From: JAEXOD01 sp963667875
GTDB taxonomy: Bacteria > Bacteroidota > Ignavibacteria > Ignavibacteriales > Melioribacteraceae
Length of the DNA stretch: 64,000 nt
Direction: 5' to 3'
NCBI GenBank assembly: GCA_963667875.2
Contig: CAXXGC010000005.1
Span: 248,001 to 312,000, forward strand
Shown: piece after piece, positions 9,289 to 18,690 of the stretch
Position numbering within the stretch: the stretch's first letter is position 1
How the letters are laid out: each line of letters starts with the position of its first letter
Program-made: the position numbers and the translations under genes
The notes under the pieces: generated by a model
Seen by the model: the letters and a program-made list of their open reading frames with translations, nothing else
The model's database searches: none
Told to the model about the DNA's origin: nothing

Positions 9289-9317
9289 AAAAAAGCCATC
9301 AAATGATGGCTTTTTTG
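9289..9317. terminator. Bidirectional intrinsic terminator, fliW / ydjC-like gene
   Basis: AAAAAAGCCATCA pairs with TGATGGCTTTTTT around a very short loop. The stem is GC-richer than its surroundings and flanked by A and T runs, so it can end transcription from both sides. It sits between the convergent stops at 9286 and 9326. Confidence 0.9.
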
Positions 9318-9325
9318 TTAAATTT

Positions 9326-10195
9326 TTATTTCTCCAATTCGGGGGATTTCATATTTCCTTTCCCTTTTATTTCAATTAATTTTCTGTAATCAATCAGTTT
9401 AATATTTTTCAATTTTAGAACCTCGTTAAATCTGGTTGAACAAAGCGCTTTTAATTCCCCTTCTCTGCTTTTGCTCATTTCTTTAGGTCCCCATGGATTT
9501 AAGTCTTCCATTGCGGCTAATTCGGGTTCATCTTTGCCTATATGCGACACTAATAAATAAATTCCGTCTTTTTCAATTCCGTTTATTATTGCCGTTAAAC
9601 TATCGGTTTTGTTTTCAACAGGATCGTCATAAACATTATTTAAATCTTCTTCTCCTAAATATCTTGATATTCCCAGATCATATTCTTTTGCTAATTTTTC
9701 TACAATTGCTCTCAATTCCGGTTTATCAACCGCAGTTCCCATATGATAATCAAGGTAATCAATTTTTAATCCGCTCCGTTTGGCCCTGTTTATCTGTTCC
9801 CTTAACTCAATTTCAACTTCAGCCGTGTTTGGATTATTGGCAAAAAACTTTGAGCGTGATGGAAAGAAATATCCTTCCTCATCCACCAAACTTGGAACAA
9901 CGGATTTTCCCGCAACCGAACCCCAGCGGTAATTTTTCCATTCGGCATTTAATGTTAAATGAACACCTACTGAAATTTCAGGATGTTCTTTTAAAATATC
10001 AACTGCTTCCTGATACCAAGCGCAAGGGAACATTACAGAAGCAGAAATTGGATATCCGGTTTTTAACACCTCTTTAAATGCATTATTTACGGCATGACTC
10101 ATTCCAATATCGTCACATCTTAAAATAACATATTTTTCTTGCGCATTTATTAATAAAGTTATAAATGCAAATAACATTAAAATCATTCGTTTCAT
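9326..10195 (-). CDS. Secreted YdjC/ChbG-like carbohydrate deacetylase
   Basis: 289 residues with a signal peptide (MKRMILMLFAFITLLINAQ), so exported. The YdjC-like fold is shown by the metal-site segments RCDDIGMSHAVN (about 26-37), ISVGVHLTLN (about 85-94) and KIDYLDYHMGT (about 144-154). The family removes acetyl groups from N-acetylated sugars such as chitin oligosaccharides; the substrate here is not known. An exported version differs from the cytoplasmic ChbG of enterobacteria and fits glycan scavenging (inference). It lies 66 bp downstream of the aminotransferase gene on the same strand. Confidence 0.88.
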   Translation of the reverse strand: MKRMILMLFAFITLLINAQEKYVILRCDDIGMSHAVNNAFKEVLKTGYPISASVMFPCAWYQEAVDILKEHPEISVGVHLTLNAEWKNYRWGSVAGKSVVPSLVDEEGYFFPSRSKFFANNPNTAEVEIELREQINRAKRSGLKIDYLDYHMGTAVDKPELRAIVEKLAKEYDLGISRYLGEEDLNNVYDDPVENKTDSLTAIINGIEKDGIYLLVSHIGKDEPELAAMEDLNPWGPKEMSKSREGELKALCSTRFNEVLKLKNIKLIDYRKLIEIKGKGNMKSPELEK

Positions 10196-10261
10196 ATTTA
10201 CCTCAATATTTGGTATTCTATAATAAAAAACATTCTTTCAGCTGCACTTATTCATAAGCAA

Positions 10262-11404
10262 TTATTTAACAAATCTTTCAAGCTCTTTTAATAGTATATC
10301 AATTTCTTCAATTGTATTATAAAAATGCGGTGCAAGTCTTACCATTCCGCCTCTTAATTCAAATATAATATTTTTTTTCTCCATTTCAGATTGGAAATAT
10401 TCCGCATTTGCCAAAGGGAATGTTACAATTCCGGAAAGGTTTTTTTCTTCGGTATCTTTTAAAATAGGATTAATTCCAAGATCCACTAATTTTGAAATCA
10501 AATATTTTGAATTTCGTAACACATAATTTTCAACTTTATCCATACCAAAATCCAAAAACATACCAAGCGAAGTTTCAGCTGCCACAATACCAATTAAATT
10601 AACTGAACCGTTCATAAAACTGGAAGCATCATCTTTTAAAGTTAAATCGTAATTTAACAAATTCCAATAATCTGTTACCGATAACCACCCAACATTAGCC
10701 TGTATCATTTTGGCCTGCAGACTTTCCTCAATATACATATAAGACAATCCTTGCAGACCCATTAACCATTTTTGAGTACCTCCGCACACAAAATTAATGT
10801 TACACTTTTGTACATCAATGTTTATAGCTCCGGCACCTTGTATTGTATCAACGGAAAATATAATATTATTTTCTTTACATACTTTCCCTAATTCTTCTAC
10901 ATCTATTCTAAATCCGGTTAAAAATTGCACAAAACTTATTGAAATTAATTTGGTTTTTTGTGTTATCTCTTTTTTAATATCCTCAATTTCAATTTTTCCG
11001 TTTACGTTTTTTACAAATTTTACAACAACACCTTTTTTTTGTAAATTTAAATACGGGTACACATTTGCGGGAAATTCCAAATCATTTAATATTATTTCAT
11101 CTCCTTTTTGCCAAGGTAAACTATTTGCCAAAACATTCATCCCGTTGGAAACGTTATCTATCCACGTTATTCTATCCGGTTTACAGTTTAATAACTGCCC
11201 AAGTTTTTCTCTTCCTCCCAAATCGGAAGCTACAAATGTATCGAAGTTTTTAATATTTGTTGTGCTTCTTTCATACATATATTCGTTTAACCTGCTCATT
11301 ATAAGGCGTGATAACGGGCCTATTGATGCATGGTTAAAATATATTTTGCCATGGTCCAAATATGGAAATAATTTTCTAATATCTTCAATTGTATTGTAAA
11401 TCAT
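10262..11404 (-). CDS. PLP-dependent class V aminotransferase
   Basis: 380 residues of the aminotransferase class V / cysteine desulfurase-like superfamily. The likely PLP lysine is Lys212 in GGTQKWLMG; Asp186 in SVDTIQGAG would contact the cofactor ring nitrogen. FNHASIGPLSR near the start and VSNGMNVLANSL are typical of the fold. No conserved active-site Cys loop of a cysteine desulfurase is apparent, so it is more likely an aminotransferase, lyase or epimerase-like member than IscS/SufS. The gene is cytoplasmic; the reaction is unknown. The ATG at 11404 is followed upstream by the long repeat-rich gap. Confidence 0.85.
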   Translation of the reverse strand: MIYNTIEDIRKLFPYLDHGKIYFNHASIGPLSRLIMSRLNEYMYERSTTNIKNFDTFVASDLGGREKLGQLLNCKPDRITWIDNVSNGMNVLANSLPWQKGDEIILNDLEFPANVYPYLNLQKKGVVVKFVKNVNGKIEIEDIKKEITQKTKLISISFVQFLTGFRIDVEELGKVCKENNIIFSVDTIQGAGAINIDVQKCNINFVCGGTQKWLMGLQGLSYMYIEESLQAKMIQANVGWLSVTDYWNLLNYDLTLKDDASSFMNGSVNLIGIVAAETSLGMFLDFGMDKVENYVLRNSKYLISKLVDLGINPILKDTEEKNLSGIVTFPLANAEYFQSEMEKKNIIFELRGGMVRLAPHFYNTIEEIDILLKELERFVK

Positions 11405-11563
11405 AATCTAATCCTGTTAAAAATCTTTATATCTTTTTTATTTAAACATTATAGCTAATTTATTCATTTAACAATTATTATACAATAAAAAAAGAAATTC
11501 AAAAATGATTAATGCTTTTGTTATCATTATGTACAGATTGGACGATACAATATTGTCTGAACT

Positions 11564-11608
11564 GTGATTTGTGTGATTTGTGTGATTTGCATGATTGATA
11601 TGATTTTT
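11564..11608. repeat. 9-bp tandem repeat (GTGATTTGT), about five units
   Basis: Three near-perfect GTGATTTGT units are followed by diverged units ATGATTGAT and ATGATTTTT. The block lies between two copies of a dispersed motif, TATTGTCTGAAC (11551 and 11610); a third relative, TTGTCTGCACTATGATTCGTG, is at 12280. Confidence 0.7.
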
Positions 11609-11820
11609 ATATTGTCTGAACCATGATTTTCTTGATTAAAGGATTGACTTGATTTTGATAAAAGGCATTTTTACTTTTGCGCATTTATCTAATAATTTCC
11701 GCGTATCAAAACCTCTTTGGAAAAGAGGCCTATTTGTAACCAGCAAAACCCCGAAGACTTCTCCAACTCCAGCAGAGTTGCATATTCTTTAACTCCCCGT
11801 CCTTCTATATATTCTTCGCG

Positions 11821-12222
11821 AATGTGCGCCTACGCTGTAGGCGGGTTTTGTGTGGTGTGTGATGTGGTTATAAACATACTTCTACTCCGTAGAAGGTTTG
11901 AGTATTGGTAATATTTTTTGTTTTGGCATTTTTATGTTTTAGTCCTGAAAGGACGTAACGATTGTAGCAAAAAGGACGTAACAATTGTAGCAAAAAGGAC
12001 GTGAGGATTGTAGCAAAACAATAACAGCAGCCAACAAAGCCCTGAAGGCGGCGACATGATTCCCCGTTTTATAATTTTTAATTTGGATGAAATATATATT
12101 TATCATGTCACCCGTTCCGGGCTCTAATTTTATCCCGTTAATTTCCCTACAATCATTTCACCCGTTCCGGGTTGAAACATTTTCGTCAAATATAAATTTC
12201 GGAGAAATTCCATGTCTGTAAC
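11821..12222. repeat. Composite hairpin repeat, copy A
   Basis: A chain of short hairpins with conserved linkers: CGCCTAC-GCT-GTAGGCG, CTTCTAC-TCC-GTAGAAG, GTCCT-GAA-AGGAC, then linker ATTGTAGCAAAA repeated, then CCTGAAGG followed by CGGCGACATGAT, then CACCCGTTCCGGG twice (12109 and 12159). It is nearly identical to 12469-12797. Compared with that copy it has one extra GGACGTGAGGATTGTAGCAAAA unit and an extra 50 bp lying exactly between its two CACCCGTTCCGGG motifs. Confidence 0.85.
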
Positions 12223-12242
12223 CAACACTAACAAATAATCCC

Positions 12243-12261
12243 TGTGCTTCGGGGAAGCACA
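12243..12261. repeat. Short perfect hairpin
   Basis: TGTGCTT and AAGCACA pair fully around CGGGG. It lies between the two composite repeat copies and has the same stem length as their hairpins. Confidence 0.55.
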
Positions 12262-12468
12262 ATGTCATTTATTATCAAATTGTCTGCACTATGATTCGTG
12301 TAAATTATTTAATTCCCATGACTTTTGATAAACAGAACACAGATTTGCCCAGCTATTTAGATGGTTTAATCAGCGGTAATCAGCCTAATCCGAGTCATCA
12401 GCGTTCAAATAATTGTCTAATCCGCGATGCGGGCGAAATGATTACCATGTTTTTATCTTTCCCAAAAG

Positions 12469-12797
12469 AATGTGCTCCTACTCTGTAGGCGGGTTTTGTG
12501 TGGTGTGTGATGTGGTTACAAACATACTTCTACTCCGTAGAAGGTTTGAGTATTGGTAATATTTTTTGTTTTGGCTTTTTTATGTTTTAGTCCTGAAAGG
12601 ACGTAACGATTGTAGCAAAAAGGACGTAACAATTGTAGCAAAACAATAACAGCAGCCAACAAAGCCCTGAAGGCGGCGACATGATTCCCCGTTTTATAAT
12701 TTTTAATTTGGATGAAATATATATTTATCATGTCACCCGTTCCGGGCTGAAACATTTTCTTATAATATGAATTTCAGAGAATTTCTATCTCTGTAAT
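12469..12797. repeat. Composite hairpin repeat, copy B
   Basis: A second copy of the 11821-12222 element in the same orientation, offset by 648 bp at its left end. The hairpin CTTCTAC-TCC-GTAGAAG, the AGTCCTGAAAGGACGTAACG module, the CAATAACAGCAGCCAACAAA linker and the CACCCGTTCCGGG end are all kept. It has one CACCCGTTCCGGG where copy A has two, as if 50 bp were lost by recombination between them. Confidence 0.85.
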
Positions 12798-12819
12798 CCT
12801 ATACCGCTTTATCCAATAA

Positions 12820-12856
12820 AAAAGGGGGCAAGAATTAACATGTCCCCTTTAATTTT
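12820..12856 (-). terminator. Intrinsic terminator of the OPT transporter transcript
   Basis: On the minus strand AAAGGGGACA and TGCCCCCTTTTTT form an imperfect stem around a loop of about ten bases and end in a T-run. It lies directly after the stop at 12874. Confidence 0.65.
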
Positions 12857-12873
12857 ACAATATATAAAATATA

Positions 12874-14856
12874 TTATTTTTCTTCTTTACCGCGTAACGA
12901 ATCCCAAATCATATAAGCGCAAATTACTGCAAACATAATAAGGCCAACTAATTCACCCGAATGGCTTTCAGCCCATTCACCGGCAAATACATCCAGTTCA
13001 AAATATTTTAATAATACACTTAAAACACCCATCAAAGCACCGCCGGCAATAAACCCGGAAGCAATTAAAATACCTCTTTCGGAACGAGCCTTATTAAGGG
13101 CTTCGTTTTTGCTGCGTGAACCTACATAATAAGAAATTAAACCACCCACTAAAATTGGAGTGTTTAATTCAATAGGTAAATACATACCAAGCGAAAAAGC
13201 TAATGCGGGAACACCAAGCATGGTCAAAATTAAAGCCATAAAGGCACCTGCAACGTACATCATCCAAGGAGCCGGCTGACTACTCATCAAAGGCTGAATA
13301 ACGGCTGCCATAGCGTTTGCCTGCGGAGCCGGCAAAGCATTATCACCAACAAAACCGTATTGTTGATTTAATAATAAAATTACTCCGCCTACAGTTGCTG
13401 CTGAAACTGCAGTGCCTAAAAACTTCCATTGTTCCTGTTTATAAGGTGAAGTTCCAAGCCAATAACCTATTTTTAAATCGGATACAAAAGCACCCGCAAC
13501 AGATAAAGCTGTACAAACAACACCGCCAATTATTAAAGCCGAAACCATACCTACTTCACCTGTTAAACCAACATTAACTAAAACAAGTGAGGAAAGAATT
13601 AAGGTCATTAAGGTCATACCTGATACAGGATTTGTACCTACAATTGCAATTGCATTAGCAGCAACAGTTGTAAATAAAAACGCAATAATTAATACTATTA
13701 ATAAACCAACTATAGCATGTGTTAAATTATGAACAACACCAAACATAAAAAATAAAAATATAACTATTGCAGTTACAACAATACCCGTAACAATAATAGA
13801 CATTGAAATATCTCTATGAGTACGTATTATATCATTTTTATTTTCTTTTTTACCGGCTAATTCTTTAACGGCAAGTCCAAACGCGCTTTTAATAATGCCC
13901 GATGAACGGATAATTCCAATTAATCCTGCCATTGCAATGCCGCCAATACCAATGTGGCGTACATAATTTCTAAAAATTGCTTCTGCAGGCATATCTTTAA
14001 TTAAATCAACTACATTTGCACCAATTGGAACCGAAATATAATCGCCCAAATAGCTAAACACAGGGATGATTACAAACCATGATACAAAAGAACCGCCGGC
14101 TATTATTGCTGCATATTTTAATCCAACAATATAACCCAAGCCCATAACTGCGGCACCAATGTTTATTTTAAATACTAATTTAAATTTTGTTGCTACCATT
14201 TCGCCAATTGGAGCTACACGCGATGTAAACACTTCACTCCACCAGCCAAAAGTAGCAATTATAAAATCGTAAATACCGCCTATTAAAGCACTAACAATTA
14301 ATACTTTAGCCTGGTTTCCCCCTTTTTCACCGGCAACTAAAACTTCGGTAGTTGCAGTAGCCTCAGGAAAAGGAAATTTACCGTGCATTTCGGCAACAAA
14401 ATATTTACGGAATGGGATTAAGAATAAAATTCCAAGAAATCCGCCTAATAATGATGATAAAAAGATTTTATAATAATCCACATCAAGTTTTAAAATATAA
14501 ATTGCGGGTAAAGTAAAAATTGCACCGGCAACAACAGCACCGCTGGTTGAACCGATTGATTGAATAATTACATTTTCACCTAATGAACCTGATCTTTTTA
14601 ATGCTGTAGAAAGTCCAACAGCCAAAATAGCAATTGGTATAGCAGCTTCAAATACCTGTCCAATTTTTAGACCTAAATATGCTGCGGCTGCCGAAAATAA
14701 AATGGCCATTAATAAACCCATGGCTACAGTATACAAGTTCACTTCCTTAACTTTGGCTTTCGGATCCATTAATGGAACATATTCTTCACCCGGTTTTAAT
14801 TCCCTATAGGCGTTTGAAGGTAAGCCTGTAGGATTTTGATTTTCGTTTACTTTCAT
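12874..14856 (-). CDS. OPT-family oligopeptide/metal-chelate transporter
   Basis: 660 residues with about 14-16 hydrophobic segments, the size of bacterial OPT proteins. The start LKPGEEYVPLMDP (about 19-31) and the following GLKIGQVFEAAIPIAILAVGL are typical of the bacterial OPT group, as are FPFPEATATTEVL and GTNPVSGMTLMTLILSSL. OPT proteins take up peptides or metal chelates by proton symport; the substrate here is unknown. It follows the exported subtilase by 40 bp on the same strand, so peptides released outside could be its cargo (inference). AAGG lies eight bases before the ATG. Confidence 0.92.
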   Translation of the reverse strand: MKVNENQNPTGLPSNAYRELKPGEEYVPLMDPKAKVKEVNLYTVAMGLLMAILFSAAAAYLGLKIGQVFEAAIPIAILAVGLSTALKRSGSLGENVIIQSIGSTSGAVVAGAIFTLPAIYILKLDVDYYKIFLSSLLGGFLGILFLIPFRKYFVAEMHGKFPFPEATATTEVLVAGEKGGNQAKVLIVSALIGGIYDFIIATFGWWSEVFTSRVAPIGEMVATKFKLVFKINIGAAVMGLGYIVGLKYAAIIAGGSFVSWFVIIPVFSYLGDYISVPIGANVVDLIKDMPAEAIFRNYVRHIGIGGIAMAGLIGIIRSSGIIKSAFGLAVKELAGKKENKNDIIRTHRDISMSIIVTGIVVTAIVIFLFFMFGVVHNLTHAIVGLLIVLIIAFLFTTVAANAIAIVGTNPVSGMTLMTLILSSLVLVNVGLTGEVGMVSALIIGGVVCTALSVAGAFVSDLKIGYWLGTSPYKQEQWKFLGTAVSAATVGGVILLLNQQYGFVGDNALPAPQANAMAAVIQPLMSSQPAPWMMYVAGAFMALILTMLGVPALAFSLGMYLPIELNTPILVGGLISYYVGSRSKNEALNKARSERGILIASGFIAGGALMGVLSVLLKYFELDVFAGEWAESHSGELVGLIMFAVICAYMIWDSLRGKEEK

Positions 14857-14896
14857 ATTTTACCTTATACTATTAATAAATTAAACTATATTATTT

Positions 14897-17707
14897 TTAT
14901 TTGCTTACGTTAATTGGAATTTCATATTCTACTTTATTTGTAGCCGGTGATTCAAAATTAATATTACCAAATAATTTTGTACCTTCAGGAATTGTTAGTT
15001 CCGGCAATTTATATTCCACCTTTAATTCTTCCGGAATTGATGGGTACAAATTAACACTTTTTTTGTTTTTACATTTAACATTTAAATCAATTGAGTCATT
15101 AAAATATGTTTTTTCTTTAATTAACACTTTTAATTCACTATCAGCATTTGCAAAACCGGGAATAATTACAAGTTTATATTCCGCCTTGCCCAATTTTTCA
15201 TTATTTGTAACTGTTAATTCGCCAGTACTATACGATAAACCATCCTTTTCAACGGCAAAACCGGTTTTATCGTAAGCTAAAATTGTAAAATCGGTAATTT
15301 TATTAAAGTCTTCTTTTGTAAGTTCAATAGAAAAATTTCTTTCAGCTTCATTTTCAGCTAATTCGAAAGGGGCTGTATAAAAATCTTTGCCTTTAATGGT
15401 TATATAATAACTTTTTTCATAACCAAGTATTTGTCCGTTTAAATTATAAGTATTTACACCATTAAATTCATTAACCACTTTAATTGTTTTATTATTTTCA
15501 CAAAGCTGATTTTTTCCAATTAAATTAATACCAAAAAAGTCGACATTAAAATTATATGTAGAAACATTTTTTGCCTGGTAGCTGCTTTCTACAACAAGTT
15601 CATAAACTCCGGGTTCTAAATTCATATAAGTTCTTTCAACTTGGTTATAATCTTTTTCCGAAGTAATTGTATTTGTTACATCCAATTGTCTTCCATTTGG
15701 AGCATGCAAATTTATTCTGCCGCTTAAGTATTTACCCGGAGTTGAAGATAATTTAATTTTCATTGAGGTTGCACCCGCGGGTACATTTACAAAATATCTT
15801 TTGTACATTGCTTTTTCTAATTCACCTGTCCAGCTTTTTCGGTAATTATTTTCAATTGAAAATTCCTCGGGAATAATTACAGTAGCCATCATTTCAAATT
15901 CGGTATATTTATCACTTCCTTCACGGAATGCTTTAATTTTTGCATTGTACATACCGGGATTTTTCATTTTACTTTTATCAAAACGGACATTAATTGCAGT
16001 AGCTTGATCGTTGCGTAAATATGTTTTTTTCTGCATTGGTATTAACCAATCGCTGTCACATTCAATATTATAAACTCTATAAAATTTGTCATTTTTATCA
16101 AATTTATTACGTTCAACTAAAAATGTATATGTCTCATTTCCTGTTAAATACGAACCGTTTCTTAAATATAAATTTGGTGCTTTTCCCCCGGGCATATTAG
16201 GTGAACTTGCAGTAATTTTATAGGTTTCAAATTTTTCTATTTCACCGTCTTTAATATATTTTTTTAACAAATCATAAGCTTTGTCAACATTAATAAAACC
16301 TGAACCCTGGTCAATACTTGCATATTGATTCCATTTGGTTGCGGATTCTCTAACAGCTTTATAAAGCAATAAAGATGGAACTTTTATATCAGGATAATCA
16401 ACCTTAACGGCACTTAACAATAACGACAAAACTCCGGCTGTATAAGGCGAAGCCATACTTGTTCCCCAAAATCTGTCATTATCGCCCCAATTTGGAACAG
16501 TAGATGTACATGCACCCGGTGATACAATATCAGGTTTACTTACTTCACCGCCGCGCGAACTGAAATAAAGTATAATGTCATTATCTAAATCAGCACCATA
16601 TAAGTCCGATCCAACTTCTTTTGTTAAAACCGCACCTGAAGAAAGGACACTGCTTGAAGCAGCGGGTAATCCGGCAGTTGAAATTCCGGGACCTTCGTTG
16701 CCGTTTGATAATGATATATATAAGTATGGATTTTTAGCTACTAAATCATCAATAAACTTCTCCATATCGGCATTCCCTTCAATCTCGCTGCCAACTCCAA
16801 AACTCATATTTATTACACAATAATTTTTTGTTTCTTTTGATATTTTATCAGCATATAAAAATGCTTTTTTCATGCTTTCGGTAACCGTTGCTCCGCCGGA
16901 ATAATTATTATTTCCCAGCTTGCAGCTGATAACATAAGCACCCGGAGCTACACCATTTAAATCCACTCCGCCAATTTTATATCCCGTTGCAATTCCTGCA
17001 ACATGTGTACCGTGTCCGCCGTCATCAAAATGGAAGTTTACAACTTTTTCTTTTGGAAAAATATTTAATCCCATTGTTAATTGCGGAAGATCTTTATTTA
17101 TAATACTGAATGAATCTTTATTTTGTTTATAATTTTTAATCGGTTTTTCGTCACTTAAGTCGCCGTTGCCGTTTGTGTCAAAAAATACTACCCAGCTGTT
17201 TTCGGCGTCATCGGTGGTTTGGAAAACAACAAAATAAAACGTATCATCTTTTTTATCGTTGCCATTAATATCGGCAATAGCCGAACTTGAGTTTTTCCAG
17301 AAATCTTCTTTAATTGCTCCAATAAAATAATTGTCATCAAAAGCAGCAACGGAAAGTTTTTCGGCTCCTAATACGGAATATTTTAATTCTTCATTTTCAA
17401 AATATTTTTTTCCGTCTTTCTCTTCAATAGTTGCAGGATAATAATTAATATCACCTTCGTTAGTAAAATCTTGCACATCTATAACTTTTATCTCGCCGGT
17501 TGATGTTTTTAATAATCCATCAATCCCCATATCAACACCGGTATCAAACACAAATACTATTGTACCACGTCCATCGCAGTTAGGATTTTTCTTTAAAAAA
17601 TCCTCAACACCTGTTTGTTTTAACGATAAAAATGTTTGTTTATTTTCCTGTGCATATAATAGACTTAAGGAAAATAATAGAACATAAATAATACTTTTTA
17701 TTCTCAT
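14897..17707 (-). CDS. Secreted subtilisin-like serine peptidase (S8, tripeptidyl-peptidase II-like)
   Basis: 936 residues with signal peptide MRIKSIIYVLLFSLSLLYAQ. The S8 triad is complete: Asp55 (VFDTGVDMG), His232 (GGHGTHVAGIA) and Ser417 (GTSMASPYTAG), with the oxyanion Asn in GNEGPG (about 337). The 177-residue gap between Asp and His is far longer than in subtilisin and resembles tripeptidyl-peptidase II and related long subtilases. About 500 residues of beta-rich sequence follow the catalytic domain. The start overlaps the preceding gene's stop by 4 bp (ATGA), so translation is coupled to the membrane protein upstream. Role: extracellular or periplasmic proteolysis. Confidence 0.92.
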   Translation of the reverse strand: MRIKSIIYVLLFSLSLLYAQENKQTFLSLKQTGVEDFLKKNPNCDGRGTIVFVFDTGVDMGIDGLLKTSTGEIKVIDVQDFTNEGDINYYPATIEEKDGKKYFENEELKYSVLGAEKLSVAAFDDNYFIGAIKEDFWKNSSSAIADINGNDKKDDTFYFVVFQTTDDAENSWVVFFDTNGNGDLSDEKPIKNYKQNKDSFSIINKDLPQLTMGLNIFPKEKVVNFHFDDGGHGTHVAGIATGYKIGGVDLNGVAPGAYVISCKLGNNNYSGGATVTESMKKAFLYADKISKETKNYCVINMSFGVGSEIEGNADMEKFIDDLVAKNPYLYISLSNGNEGPGISTAGLPAASSSVLSSGAVLTKEVGSDLYGADLDNDIILYFSSRGGEVSKPDIVSPGACTSTVPNWGDNDRFWGTSMASPYTAGVLSLLLSAVKVDYPDIKVPSLLLYKAVRESATKWNQYASIDQGSGFINVDKAYDLLKKYIKDGEIEKFETYKITASSPNMPGGKAPNLYLRNGSYLTGNETYTFLVERNKFDKNDKFYRVYNIECDSDWLIPMQKKTYLRNDQATAINVRFDKSKMKNPGMYNAKIKAFREGSDKYTEFEMMATVIIPEEFSIENNYRKSWTGELEKAMYKRYFVNVPAGATSMKIKLSSTPGKYLSGRINLHAPNGRQLDVTNTITSEKDYNQVERTYMNLEPGVYELVVESSYQAKNVSTYNFNVDFFGINLIGKNQLCENNKTIKVVNEFNGVNTYNLNGQILGYEKSYYITIKGKDFYTAPFELAENEAERNFSIELTKEDFNKITDFTILAYDKTGFAVEKDGLSYSTGELTVTNNEKLGKAEYKLVIIPGFANADSELKVLIKEKTYFNDSIDLNVKCKNKKSVNLYPSIPEELKVEYKLPELTIPEGTKLFGNINFESPATNKVEYEIPINVSK

Positions 17708-18555
17708 CTTACACCTGTTTTATTTGAATCTAATATTTTTTCTTGTTTTTGTTTTTTATCTAATTTATTGTAATCCAATTCCGAACCTAAAACACTATGA
17801 GGAATTAAATAAATAAAAATTAATAATATTGAGGCTAATAACGCTAATTTTGCAGGATTTTTACTTCGCTTATACATCAAAAAAGCAACAAACCAGCCAA
17901 TAAAAGTAATAACTGTTTTATTATCTGTTAAATCGTAACCAAAAGGAAATCCTGCCCATAAAACACCAAACGCGTATTTTTGTACTAACGGACCTAAAAT
18001 AAAACCGCCGACAATTAAAAAACCAAGAGTCACTAATGTCAATTTGTATACTTTTGGTTCTTTTTTGAAATACTCCAATCCGGTGCGGGCCGATAATAGC
18101 ATTGCTCCAAACATAAAAATTACATGCGGAATCAATAACCATAAAGGGACATCGTCTTTAAACCTAATTATTACATTCTTCTTTTCAGGCAGTGTTATTT
18201 TTGCGTTGTTATAATTTAGAACGACATAATATTGTAATTTGCCTGCCGAGGGTTGTTTTGGAAGAACAGTACTTAATTCCTTGTTATTGTAATTCATTTT
18301 AACAACTGAAAAGCTGTCTAAGGTTTTATATCTTTTGTAAAACAAAAAACCTTCAATATTTTTTTTATCTGTTTTAATTAAAACTTTACAATCTTCGCTG
18401 CTGCTGCCGCTGCGTGTTAATTTATATTTGTATTCTTTTCCTTCAATTAAATACTTTCCGCTTATTGGGTAGGTAGGTCCGGTAGTTCTTTGATATATTG
18501 CAATTGCTGAAGTTAGTATAAAAGCTATAAACCATAAAAGTATACTTTGTTTCAT
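17704..18555 (-). CDS. Integral membrane protein of unknown function
   Basis: 283 residues. An N-terminal hydrophobic helix (5-20) is followed by about 120 residues of soluble, strand-rich sequence (including ISGKYLIEGKEYKYKL), then four or five membrane helices (about 133-260), ending in a Lys-rich tail. No enzymatic motif is recognised. The 4-bp ATGA overlap with the subtilase gene suggests the two products work together, for example in placing or controlling the peptidase; that is inference from position only. Confidence 0.75.
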   Translation of the reverse strand: MKQSILLWFIAFILTSAIAIYQRTTGPTYPISGKYLIEGKEYKYKLTRSGSSSEDCKVLIKTDKKNIEGFLFYKRYKTLDSFSVVKMNYNNKELSTVLPKQPSAGKLQYYVVLNYNNAKITLPEKKNVIIRFKDDVPLWLLIPHVIFMFGAMLLSARTGLEYFKKEPKVYKLTLVTLGFLIVGGFILGPLVQKYAFGVLWAGFPFGYDLTDNKTVITFIGWFVAFLMYKRSKNPAKLALLASILLIFIYLIPHSVLGSELDYNKLDKKQKQEKILDSNKTGVR

Positions 18556-18690
18556 AAATTATCTAATTATTTGAAGTTAACTAAGTTTAGTTTTAAATTG
18601 TAATATAACTATTTAGGCTAATAATAAAAAGCTAAATAAGTAAAATTTTAGACTGTCTGACGGGAAAATATTATTAGTTTATTTGTAGTT

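Larger units (their letters stand above)
11405..12873. other. Repeat-filled intergenic region without genes
   Basis: This 1.47-kb gap holds a 9-bp tandem repeat, two copies of a long composite hairpin repeat, scattered TTGTCTGAAC-type repeats (11552, 11611, 12280) and a terminator at its right end. Small open frames at 11717-11911, 12291-12488 and 12516-12755 fall in repeated DNA and lack ribosome-binding sites, so they are not called as genes. Confidence 0.75.

Noticed and set aside
9493..10077. Rightward open frame of 194 codons opposite the YdjC-like gene
   Set aside because: It lies fully inside a well-supported family gene and its product is a Leu/Gln/His-rich shadow with no domain.
10797..11399. 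Rightward open frame of 200 codons opposite the aminotransferase
   Set aside because: Antisense to a clear PLP enzyme; Phe/Ser/Ile-rich, no family features.
11717..12755. Three small open frames in the repeat-filled gap (11717-11911, 12291-12488, 12516-12755)
   Set aside because: They are made of duplicated hairpin repeats, differ between copies A and B, and have no ribosome-binding sites.
11821..12797. Repeat pair considered as a CRISPR array
   Set aside because: Units are of uneven length, the repeated part is far longer than the unique part, and there are only two large copies with no cas genes.
18600..18690. Possible terminator after the PAS kinase (TATTTAGC and GCCTAAATA)
   Set aside because: The stem is imperfect and AU-rich, the loop is long and no T-run follows.
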